Positions 1-5,732 of a stretch of DNA of 5,732 bases are shown piece by piece. Origin of the DNA: Paraprevotella sp. Its GTDB lineage: Bacteria > Bacteroidota > Bacteroidia > Bacteroidales > Bacteroidaceae. The translations under genes were made by a program, and so were the position numbers. The stretch's first letter is position 1. Each line of letters opens with the position of its first letter. The notes below the pieces were generated by a model. That model worked only from the letters and a program-made list of their open reading frames with translations, was not told the DNA's origin and did no database searches. The stretch lies in the NCBI GenBank assembly GCA_021205005.1, contig JAJPYK010000199.1, positions 1-5,732 of the forward strand, in the 5' to 3' direction.

Positions 1-77
1 GCCTGACACCGAGCGAATATCGGGAACAGCTAAATCCGGAAAAATCTCCGGGCAAAGGATCATTGCCCAATAGTTAA
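1..77 (+). CDS. C-terminal end of an AraC-family (probably hybrid two-component) regulator, 5'-truncated
   Basis: An open frame enters at the window edge (first full codon at 3) and stops at TAA 75-77. It encodes LTPSEYREQLN followed by a polar, Lys/Pro/Gly/Ser-rich tail. The (G)LTPSEYRxQ motif is typical of the last helix of the AraC/XylS helix-turn-helix domain, where it marks the end of the DNA-binding region. The codon cut by the edge ends in GC, which would fit the usual Gly before LTPSEYR. In Bacteroidota such domains often form the output end of hybrid two-component sensors that control adjacent glycan-utilisation genes. That type fits the position directly upstream of a lipoprotein gene and a hydrolase gene, but the sensor and receiver parts lie outside the window. 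A stand-alone AraC regulator is equally possible from these 24 residues. Confidence 0.6.
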   Translation, partial: LTPSEYREQLNPEKSPGKGSLPNS

Positions 78-90
78 AACCACACCTAGT

Positions 91-130
91 AGGATTTTAC
101 CCCTATTTTGAATGTATTCCGCCCCTACTG
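91..130 (+). promoter_or_regulatory. Tandem direct repeat (CCCCTA half-sites), candidate activator operator
   Basis: Two copies of CCCCTA begin at 100 and 122, exactly 22 bp apart, which is about two helical turns. Similarity extends beyond the core: aligned at this offset, the two copies share the pattern GnATTnnRCCCCTAYTnT (92-109 and 114-131). The downstream copy covers the place where a -33 element would be expected for the -7 box at 147, and the sequence there does not match the TTTG consensus. Same-face tandem sites next to a weak promoter are what an AraC-type activator would use. The regulator whose end is at 1-77 is the obvious candidate. The repeat is seen directly; the protein that binds it is inferred. 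Confidence 0.5.
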
Positions 131-146
131 TCTCCATTAATCCCTC

Positions 147-155
147 TATTTTTGC
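147..155 (+). promoter_or_regulatory. Bacteroides-type -7 promoter box upstream of the FAS1 lipoprotein gene
   Basis: TATTTTTG at 147-154, followed by C, matches the Bacteroidota sigma-ABfr -7 consensus TAnnTTTG exactly. About 20 bp upstream there is no good TTTG -33 element, only the CCCCTACTG repeat, which suggests an activator-dependent promoter. Transcription would start near 160, leaving a leader of about 100 nt before the ATG at 265. A near match, TATTTTG at 104-110, lacks one T and lies inside the upstream repeat copy, so it is less likely to be a promoter. Confidence 0.5.
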
Positions 156-175
156 ATAAGTTTATATAATAAAAA

Positions 176-211
176 ATGAGTTTAGCATCGGACTGCATCT
201 ATGTAAAATAA
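176..211 (+). other. Possible 11-codon leader mini-ORF in the 5' leader
   Basis: An ATG at 176 preceded by an A-run opens a reading frame of 11 codons (MSLASDCIYVK) ending in TAA at 209-211. It lies inside the inferred leader, shortly after the predicted transcription start and 53 nt upstream of the lipoprotein start codon. Bacteroidota initiation relies on A-rich upstream sequence more than on Shine-Dalgarno pairing, so translation is conceivable. A frame this short is expected by chance, and no companion hairpin was found, so this is a note rather than a gene call. Confidence 0.15.
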
Positions 212-264
212 ATTAAGAAAAGAAACCTAATTACAATTAATCCTTATATTCAACTTTTGAGACC

Positions 265-2442
265 ATGAAATATCTGTCCCAACTCTCAAAAATCGTCTGT
301 GGCATTATGCTGATGACTGGAACTGCGAACTTAGTAACCAGTTGTCAGGACGACATTCCGGCTGGAAGTTACTACACATTTACCGGTGAAATGATGAGCG
401 ATTACTTAAATAACCATGAAGACTTCAGCCTGTTCAAACGCATTGTGGAACGGGCAGGAGAAATGGACTATTTGGGAAGCCGTGGCTCACGCACTTTCTT
501 GCCGGCCACCAATGCCGGTGTGGAAGCTTTTCTGAAAGAAAAAGGCTATGCTTCGGTAGAAGACATTCCGGCATCCTATTGCGATACACTGGTCAAATCC
601 TGTGTCATAGACCGCATGATGTTTACTTATGACTTGCCGGAGACACAACAGGACAACAACGGTCTCAACCTTCCGCTTATTTTTGAAACGACCGGCGACA
701 CCGTAGATGCCAACAACATCGCGTTGACTGTCGTCAATCGTCGGGCAGCCATCATCAACGAACTGAAAGACGATTCTGTGGAAAACGGCGTGGTACATCC
801 TGTGGATCATGTGCTCATCCCCAACACCAGCTTAGGTTCCACCTTATTGGATCAGAATTATAAAGAATTTCAAATCTATTATGAAGCGCTTCGTCGCACG
901 GGACTGATCGACTCTTTGTACCGTTATCGCGATGACGATTATGAAGAATGGAAAGATAATTATTCAGAGTACAGCCAAAGCATGCTAATCGGAAACGAAT
1001 GGTACGTGGGCAAGCGTCCGGACCATCGGTATGAAGGCTTCACGTTACTGATTGTCCCCGATAACGTCCTTTACGAGAAATACGGCGACCGTTTCAAGGA
1101 AAGCATGACCATGGACGAGAAGATCGATGCACTGTATGACTTGGCCGCAGAAAAATACGACGACAATACTGCCGCCAGCATCTTCGGACTGGACAAGATC
1201 AGTCCGACAGAAGGAAAGACTTATAAAGAGCTTTATTGGAACAAATCGTCCTTAACGAGCCGATACAACCCGTTGAACATGTTCCTTTCCTATCATATCA
1301 TCGATCGTTTGTTCAGCAGTACGGCTAAATTGATCAATACCTATTGTATCAATACAAGTTATGCAGATCCGACGGAATGGATCAGCACGATGCTTGATTA
1401 CTCCACCATCAAATTGGAAAAGGTATATCAACCGGTAGACGCGGCCGTAGAATATCCTTCGGATTTTTACGTTAACCATACGCAAGCGTCTCAATACAAT
1501 GACGGACAACGGATTCGCGGCGCACATCTGACCACGCCGAAAGAAGATAACTTCTCGTTAAACGTAGCTTACTACTATCTGGACGATGTGGTGGCCTACG
1601 ACGATGATATGCGGAACAATGTCATGAATACCAGAATGCGTATAGAGTTCCATACCTTGTGGCCTGAGCTGACCAACAACAACATCCGCCTTTGCGGTAA
1701 TCCGTTGCAACCTTATGACGCAGCGGGCGACAACAGCGAAGAGGGTACCGAAGGAGGAGGATATAACTACTATCTGCCGCCCGGCTACCTGAAGAACGTG
1801 ACATTCAGCGACAACACCATCTTCTTCATAGAACGTCCCATGGTATACTGGTCAAGCCATCAGGGAGACTACAATGCCATATTAGGTACGAGTTACGACG
1901 TAACGTTCCGTTTGCCCAATGTGCCTCCCGGCAGTTATGAACTGCGTTTAGGTTATTGCGCTTTGGCAGACCGTGGTATCGGACAAGTATATGTAGACGG
2001 CGTCCCGCAAGGACTTCCGCTTGACATGCGCGACAAAGCCGACAGCCCCAAAATCGGAGGCATATACAACGGATGGAATGGCGTAAGATGTAAAGATGAT
2101 GCGTCCTCCGGCGTATTCACCAAAGAAGAATTGGAAGACAATGCCCGAATCATGAAAAATAACGGGTATTACAGCGGCCCGAAGAGCACGTTCTACTTCT
2201 CCGGAACCACGCCGGTAACGAGTGCAGCCTATGACCCGTCCAGATGCATCATCGACTATAATCAGAACGACTTGTTACGAAGAAAGATCAGCCAAGTAGA
2301 CGTACAGGCCAATCAACATCATAGCATACGTATACGCTCCGTGATGTCCAACGCAACCAGCGGATGCTTCTCATTAGATTATATGGAGCTCGTCCCCATT
2401 AGCATCTGCGGCCCCGGCGGTATTGGAGAAGACTTGTATTAA
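265..2442 (+). CDS. Surface-type lipoprotein with fasciclin (FAS1) domains and a C-terminal jelly-roll-like region
   Basis: This 725-residue protein begins with a lipoprotein signal peptide: basic start, hydrophobic core, lipobox LVTSC with the lipidated Cys at residue 27. The residues after it, QDD, resemble the acidic lipoprotein export signal of Bacteroidota, so display on the outer surface is likely. Residues about 40-187 form one FAS1 domain, with TFLPATNAGVEAF (77-89) as the H1-like motif and NGVVHPVDHVLIP (174-186) as the H2-like motif. Residues about 196-446 look like a second, diverged FAS1 domain: GFTLLIVPDNVLY (258-270), a YHIID segment (343-347) and YYYLDDVVAYDDD (436-448). After a Gly-rich stretch (about 489-500), residues 500-711 resemble a beta-sandwich carbohydrate-binding fold (PPGSYELRLGY, GQVYVDGVPQG, LDYMELVP), but I cannot assign a family. 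Related proteins accompany glycan-utilisation loci, which suggests glycan binding; this is not shown. The start is supported by the signal peptide placement. There is no strong Shine-Dalgarno; GAGACC precedes the ATG. No truncation is seen. Confidence 0.85.
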   Translation: MKYLSQLSKIVCGIMLMTGTANLVTSCQDDIPAGSYYTFTGEMMSDYLNNHEDFSLFKRIVERAGEMDYLGSRGSRTFLPATNAGVEAFLKEKGYASVEDIPASYCDTLVKSCVIDRMMFTYDLPETQQDNNGLNLPLIFETTGDTVDANNIALTVVNRRAAIINELKDDSVENGVVHPVDHVLIPNTSLGSTLLDQNYKEFQIYYEALRRTGLIDSLYRYRDDDYEEWKDNYSEYSQSMLIGNEWYVGKRPDHRYEGFTLLIVPDNVLYEKYGDRFKESMTMDEKIDALYDLAAEKYDDNTAASIFGLDKISPTEGKTYKELYWNKSSLTSRYNPLNMFLSYHIIDRLFSSTAKLINTYCINTSYADPTEWISTMLDYSTIKLEKVYQPVDAAVEYPSDFYVNHTQASQYNDGQRIRGAHLTTPKEDNFSLNVAYYYLDDVVAYDDDMRNNVMNTRMRIEFHTLWPELTNNNIRLCGNPLQPYDAAGDNSEEGTEGGGYNYYLPPGYLKNVTFSDNTIFFIERPMVYWSSHQGDYNAILGTSYDVTFRLPNVPPGSYELRLGYCALADRGIGQVYVDGVPQGLPLDMRDKADSPKIGGIYNGWNGVRCKDDASSGVFTKEELEDNARIMKNNGYYSGPKSTFYFSGTTPVTSAAYDPSRCIIDYNQNDLLRRKISQVDVQANQHHSIRIRSVMSNATSGCFSLDYMELVPISICGPGGIGEDLY

Positions 2443-2471
2443 TATATACATCGGTATATTACCATCTTAGT

Positions 2472-2534
2472 GCGGCCCATTTTCTTTTCGGCTTGTTCTT
2501 GAATGAACCGGAAAGAAAATGGGCCGCTTCTTAT
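2472..2534 (+). terminator. Strong hairpin terminator after the FAS1 lipoprotein gene
   Basis: The arms 2472-2491 and 2508-2527 pair over 20 bp with a single G-T wobble. The outer part is GCGGCCCATTTTC against GAAAATGGGCCGC. The intervening bases can extend the stem with GTTC/GAAC (2495-2498 and 2504-2507) across a 3-nt bulge. The following tail, TTCTTAT, is only moderately T-rich. The hairpin begins 29 nt after the stop codon. It should end the lipoprotein transcript or stabilise its 3' end, and it separates this gene from the hydrolase gene. No T-run lies on the other side, so it works mainly for the + strand. Confidence 0.75.
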
Positions 2535-2543
2535 ATGAATATT

Positions 2544-2607
2544 AAGGAAACTACCTTTTATCGGTCCTGCGATCTATTCCGGCCGCAAGTAAGATAGTTT
2601 CCTTTTT
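2544..2607 (+). terminator. Second hairpin with T-run, tandem terminator or leader structure
   Basis: AAGGAAACTACCTT (2544-2557) pairs with AAGATAGTTTCCTT (2591-2604) over 14 positions with one mismatch. The T-run TTTTT occupies 2603-2607. The loop is long (33 nt, GC-rich), so folding is less certain than for the first hairpin. As it lies upstream of the candidate promoter for the hydrolase gene, the simplest reading is a back-up terminator in tandem with the one at 2472. If transcription came through from upstream it could instead act as an attenuator for the hydrolase gene. Confidence 0.5.
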
Positions 2608-2634
2608 CATGCCAATATCTTCACATTTTACTTG

Positions 2635-2663
2635 TTTGAATCGGCTAAAATTGTTTCCTTTGC
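2635..2663 (+). promoter_or_regulatory. Candidate promoter of the secreted hydrolase gene
   Basis: TTTG at 2635-2638 is a -33-like element, and TTCCTTTG at 2655-2662 (followed by C) matches the -7 consensus TAnnTTTG except at its second base. The start-to-start distance of 20 bp fits Bacteroidota promoters. Transcription would begin near 2670, just before the ATG at 2684 and downstream of the in-frame ATG at 2609. The box is imperfect, so the call is tentative, but a promoter is expected here because two hairpins separate the genes. Confidence 0.4.
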
Positions 2664-2683
2664 AAACAAAACCTATTCAATAT

Positions 2684-5446
2684 ATGAAAATCAATAGATC
2701 TTACCTAATTTCATTCTTATTTGCGGGTGGTCTCACTTACCCGACATTTGCACAGACTTACAGTTCCAGCAGTAACCTGACAGCCCAACCTGCGGCCGAT
2801 CACATCGTACCGTTCAAACTTTCGGAACAGGGCGTCACACGTCAGGTGGAATGGGGAGCCGACGAGGCCTGGATAAGCGAACAGAACTTGCGCCGCTGCG
2901 TGGCGTTCATGGGAAAAGACAATGTGTCCGTTGTCCGTGTGTCTTTCCAACCCACTCATGCCCTGGTGGACGGAGACTTGCAGCAGGAACAAAAAGACAC
3001 GATCAACGAACGCATCCGTCTGTTAGGCTTCTGCAGTCCGGACGTCAAGCTGGAACTGAACTGCGACCATCCGTCCGTAGACGCCTGGTATAAAGGCAAC
3101 GCCGAACGATGGGCACAACTCATGGACGTCACCGCACGGTATTTCCAGGAAGCCGGTTACCAAATCGCATCCATCGCCCCATTCAACGAACCGGACTACA
3201 CACAGACCGGACAAGGCACACTGAACGATTTCTATAATATCGCCGGCGAACTGCGCAAAAACACGCGCTTCGACAATGTACGCATCTGCGGAGGCAACAC
3301 GCTGAACTGCGACCAGGCTTTGCCCTGGTATAACTCGCTTAAGGACAGACTGGACGAAGGGAATACCCACCAGTTGGCCGGAAGCTTCGACAACTTTGCC
3401 AAGTTTTACACCACAGTACGCAATGAGGGCAAACATGCCACGGCTGACGAGATGCACAATGTAATGGAAGCCATGGTGGGCATGGAATACGGTTTGCAAA
3501 CGGGAATATGGTGGGGACCGGCGGAATACGCCCGCGGAGAGTTCTGTAAAGCCAGTCACGGCGAACGTCTGGCTTATGCCGAAGATCGTCCCAACTGGAC
3601 GGCAGCCTCGGTCTATCGTGCCCCCGACGGAAAGATACAAGCCTTCGGCGGTACGTCTGAGCGGCAGGCCGTCACCACCTCTTACCGCTTCCTCTCGAAA
3701 GAACGCGACGTATTTTTCAACGGATACGGACCGCAACGGGAGTTCGTTATGGAACTGCCCGGAGGCACCGGTTATCAAACAGGACAAACCAACGCCGAAC
3801 AAGTCGTAAACATCACGTGGGGCGATGATGTACAACCGGTAGTGGACGGTACTTATCTTCTGATCAACAAATACAATAAAAAACTATTAGACGTAAGCAA
3901 CAACAATCCGACTACCACGACCTACACGGCCAATAAAAAGACACAACAGTGGCAAGTGAATCCCGTGGACTCACGCATCGGAGGCGACTTCAGCTACTTC
4001 CAGATCCTTTCTGCCAACAATGCACAAACGCTGGATGTGCTCAACTGGTCATTGGAAGACAAAGCCGAGGTCATCCTGTATCAGAACGATAAAAGCGCCA
4101 ACCAGCAATGGTATCTCGAATACGCCGGCGACGGATGGTTCCGCATCCGACACCGCAACAGCTCTCTCTGCCTCAGTACACAAGGGGAAAGCGTCGTACA
4201 AAGCGAACTGGACAGCACAGACGATACCGAGCTGTGGCGATTCGTTCCTACCAACGTAAGACCGAGAGTAAGAAACATCGACGCTCCTACGGGAGTGCAG
4301 ATCTCTCCCCGCGCCTCTTCCATACTTCTGACCTGGAACCCGACCAGTGCCACGGAACCGACTTATACCATCCTGCGCTCCGAGTCTGCCGACGGCGAAT
4401 ATGACATCATCGCCCGCAACGTGGCAGACACAGCCTTCGTAGACAATAAGGTGCAGGCCGGACAGACTTATTATTATACCGTCAAGACGGTAGACGCTTC
4501 GGTCAACACCTCTCCGGCTTCCACCGTGGTCAGTAGCGCGGCGACAGGCGAGGACGACCTGATAGCCAGTTATGAATTCGAAGAGAACGTCCGCGATACG
4601 ACACTCAACCTCAATCATGGCGCAACGGCTACGAACCTCTCTTATACGGAAGGAAAATCGGGCGCACATGCATTGGAACTGAATGGCAGTACCGACTACG
4701 TCCAGTTGCCCACTCAGGTAGCGGACCAGACCTCCATGACCATCGCCGCTTGGATATATTGGAAAGGCGGAGACAGTTGGCAGCGCATCTTCGACTTCGG
4801 GAACGGAGAAGACGAATATATGTTCCTCACGCCTCGCTCCGATGCCTCCAAAGTACGTTTTGCCATCAAGAGCAACGGAACCGAAGAACAACTTGACGGC
4901 GAATCCCTCACCACCCAACGTAACAAATGGATTCATCTGGCCATCACTTTAGACGAGAACGGCATCACACTCTATCAAAACGGAGAGGCCGTAGCTTCCT
5001 CCACGTCCATCACCACCCGTCCGTCCGACTTTCATCCCGTCTTGAATTACATAGGCCGCAGCCAGTTCACTGACGATCCCTTGTTCAACGGTTACATAGA
5101 TGATTTCCGGATTTACAACTACGCTTTGAGTCCAGATGAAATCAAGGCGATGGCAGACCAGACAGATGGCGTCGGCTCAACTGCAATCGATGCCCACCTG
5201 ACGTTCGACGTAGCCCCGCTTCCGGCAGACTTCACCTTGGAGGCACATTACTCATATCCCCAAGGTCCGGAAAAAGTGGAATTCCGCCTCTACGACTTAC
5301 AAGGCAACCTGCTGTCCGCCTCTACAGGTACGAACGGAGCCACGACTTCTATCCGCGTTGCCGGATTGGCTAATGGCCTGTACATCCTGAAAGCCCAATG
5401 CGGCTCTCATTCCGAAAGTAAGAAGATTACGGTCCGGCATGAATAG
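2684..5446 (+). CDS. Secreted multimodular glycoside hydrolase (clan GH-A-like) with ricin, FN3, LamG and T9SS-like domains
   Basis: This 920-residue protein starts with a Sec signal peptide (MKINRS, hydrophobic core, likely cut TFA|Q after residue 23). Residues about 45-300 look like a TIM barrel: WGADEAW (57-63), VVRVSFQP (83-90), LNCDHP (125-130), PFNEPDY (166-172) with Glu169 as presumed acid/base, GGNTLN (203-208), ADEMHN (254-259) with Glu256 as presumed nucleophile, WWGPAEY (276-282). The NEP motif and second late Glu follow the clan GH-A plan of retaining hydrolases. Residues 305-380 form an associated beta-sandwich. A ricin-type beta-trefoil (387-523) follows, with QQW at 421 and 474 and ELW at 516. 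Then come FN3 (532-620), a LamG-like lectin fold (625-823) and a T9SS-like tail (837-920; FRLYDLQGN, LANGLYILKA). The CAZy family and substrate are not recognised; GH30-like is a guess. The start at 2684 is preferred over 2609, which would bury the signal peptide 25 residues in and begin beside a terminator T-run. Confidence 0.8.
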   Translation: MKINRSYLISFLFAGGLTYPTFAQTYSSSSNLTAQPAADHIVPFKLSEQGVTRQVEWGADEAWISEQNLRRCVAFMGKDNVSVVRVSFQPTHALVDGDLQQEQKDTINERIRLLGFCSPDVKLELNCDHPSVDAWYKGNAERWAQLMDVTARYFQEAGYQIASIAPFNEPDYTQTGQGTLNDFYNIAGELRKNTRFDNVRICGGNTLNCDQALPWYNSLKDRLDEGNTHQLAGSFDNFAKFYTTVRNEGKHATADEMHNVMEAMVGMEYGLQTGIWWGPAEYARGEFCKASHGERLAYAEDRPNWTAASVYRAPDGKIQAFGGTSERQAVTTSYRFLSKERDVFFNGYGPQREFVMELPGGTGYQTGQTNAEQVVNITWGDDVQPVVDGTYLLINKYNKKLLDVSNNNPTTTTYTANKKTQQWQVNPVDSRIGGDFSYFQILSANNAQTLDVLNWSLEDKAEVILYQNDKSANQQWYLEYAGDGWFRIRHRNSSLCLSTQGESVVQSELDSTDDTELWRFVPTNVRPRVRNIDAPTGVQISPRASSILLTWNPTSATEPTYTILRSESADGEYDIIARNVADTAFVDNKVQAGQTYYYTVKTVDASVNTSPASTVVSSAATGEDDLIASYEFEENVRDTTLNLNHGATATNLSYTEGKSGAHALELNGSTDYVQLPTQVADQTSMTIAAWIYWKGGDSWQRIFDFGNGEDEYMFLTPRSDASKVRFAIKSNGTEEQLDGESLTTQRNKWIHLAITLDENGITLYQNGEAVASSTSITTRPSDFHPVLNYIGRSQFTDDPLFNGYIDDFRIYNYALSPDEIKAMADQTDGVGSTAIDAHLTFDVAPLPADFTLEAHYSYPQGPEKVEFRLYDLQGNLLSASTGTNGATTSIRVAGLANGLYILKAQCGSHSESKKITVRHE

Positions 5447-5452
5447 GTCCGC

Positions 5453-5503
5453 CCTCCTCCCTTATCCCGTCTTATGAAAATAAGTCTTAGATAAGGATGG
5501 AGG
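5453..5503 (+). other. Nested hairpin just after the hydrolase stop codon
   Basis: The outer arms CCTCCTCCCTTAT (5453-5465) and ATAAGGATGGAGG (5491-5503) pair at 11 of 13 positions. Inside, CTTAT-GAAA-ATAAG (5471-5484) forms a small perfect stem with a GNRA-type tetraloop. The structure begins 6 nt after the stop codon. No T-run follows, so it is more likely an mRNA 3'-end stabilising structure, or part of the termination region together with the next hairpin, than an intrinsic terminator by itself. Confidence 0.45.
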
Positions 5504-5543
5504 TGTCATCCCAAGCCACCTGATGATCCGTAAAACGAAGCAT

Positions 5544-5595
5544 AAAAAAATCTCCTGAGATTGATTTTTCATTCTCAGGAGATTGATTCATTTTT
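5544..5595. terminator. Bidirectional terminator downstream of the hydrolase gene
   Basis: AATCTCCTGAGA (5549-5560) and TCTCAGGAGATT (5573-5584) form a perfect 12-bp stem around a 12-nt loop. An A-run at 5544-5550 abuts the left arm and gives an immediate T-run for minus-strand transcripts. On the + strand a TTTTT run at 5591-5595 follows six bases after the stem. It therefore ends the hydrolase transcript and is, if anything, better formed for a transcript arriving from a convergent gene beyond the window. Confidence 0.75.
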
Positions 5596-5677
5596 CTCCG
5601 CAGATCGATATTCCGCAGTACTACGTTCCCGTCGGCCGGATCGGACCGGAAAGAAAAATAAAAACGGCCATAAAAAA

Positions 5678-5732
5678 GAGGGTGTGTCATAATTCAAATT
5701 TCGAGATTGACAACTTATAATCTGTAAGTATC
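5678..5732. other. Non-coding right edge with a possible insertion-sequence-end-like motif
   Basis: From about 5596 to the window end no convincing gene is seen. The segment is A/T-rich after 5650. GAGGGTGTGTCATAATTC at 5678-5695 recalls, from memory, terminal sequences of some Bacteroidota insertion sequences (GAGGnTGTnTCA-type ends). No matching opposite end, target duplication or transposase lies in the window, so the assignment is weak and may be coincidence. Confidence 0.15.

Noticed and set aside
104..110. TATTTTG as an alternative -7 box
   Set aside because: It is one T short of TAnnTTTG and lies within the upstream operator half-site; the exact match at 147 is preferred.
2609..2683. 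Upstream ATG extending the hydrolase by 25 residues
   Set aside because: It directly follows a terminator T-run, lies upstream of the candidate promoter, and would place a good Sec signal peptide internally.
3023..3835. 270-codon open frame on the minus strand inside the hydrolase gene
   Set aside because: It lies opposite the conserved catalytic domain, its translation shows no domain or signal-like logic, and long antisense frames are expected from the codon bias of the real gene.
4049..4936. 295-codon open frame on the minus strand inside the hydrolase gene
   Set aside because: It overlaps the ricin, FN3 and LamG modules, which are clearly coded on the + strand; it has no recognisable motif.
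5630..5668. GGCCG/CGGCC pairing and CCGG repeats near the right edge
   Set aside because: The stem is only five bases with a loop of about 30 nt, which is within chance expectation.
5487..5690. 67-codon minus-strand frame downstream of the hydrolase
   Set aside because: The bidirectional terminator hairpin lies inside it, no family is recognisable, and the low-complexity start looks non-coding. A decayed gene remnant cannot be excluded, but there is no positive evidence.

Overview
The window looks like Bacteroidota, most likely a gut Bacteroidales genome (Bacteroides, Phocaeicola or Parabacteroides type). The evidence is a TAnnTTTG-type -7 promoter box, weak or absent Shine-Dalgarno sequences, a lipoprotein with acidic residues after the lipobox cysteine, and a large modular secreted glycoside hydrolase with a T9SS-like C-terminal domain. 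No species can be named from sequence alone. It reads as an edge of a carbohydrate-utilisation (PUL-like) locus.

Layout, all on the + strand. Positions 1-77 hold the last codons of an AraC-type regulator, probably the output end of a hybrid two-component system. Positions 78-264 are a control region with a 22-bp-spaced direct repeat of a CCCCTA motif abutting a Bacteroides-type -7 box, followed by an A/T-rich leader of about 100 nt with an 11-codon mini-ORF. Positions 265-2442 encode a 725-residue fasciclin (FAS1)-domain lipoprotein. Positions 2443-2683 contain a strong 20-bp terminator hairpin, a second hairpin with a T-run, and a candidate promoter. Positions 2684-5446 encode a 920-residue secreted enzyme: signal peptide, clan GH-A-like TIM barrel, beta-sandwich, ricin-type beta-trefoil, FN3, LamG-like domain and T9SS-like C-terminal domain. 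Positions 5447-5732 hold a nested hairpin, a bidirectional terminator and non-coding sequence.

Inferred working model: the regulator senses a glycan fragment and activates the lipoprotein gene through the CCCCTA repeats. The lipoprotein is displayed at the outer membrane and may bind glycan. The multimodular hydrolase, apparently transcribed from its own promoter, cleaves the polysaccharide. No SusC/SusD pair lies in the window, so the transporter, if there is one, is elsewhere. The substrate cannot be read from the sequence.

The most noteworthy points are the putative activator operator, the catalytic domain that I cannot place confidently in a named GH family, its unusual chain of accessory modules ending in a T9SS-like tail, and the large uncharacterised C-terminal half of the FAS1 lipoprotein.
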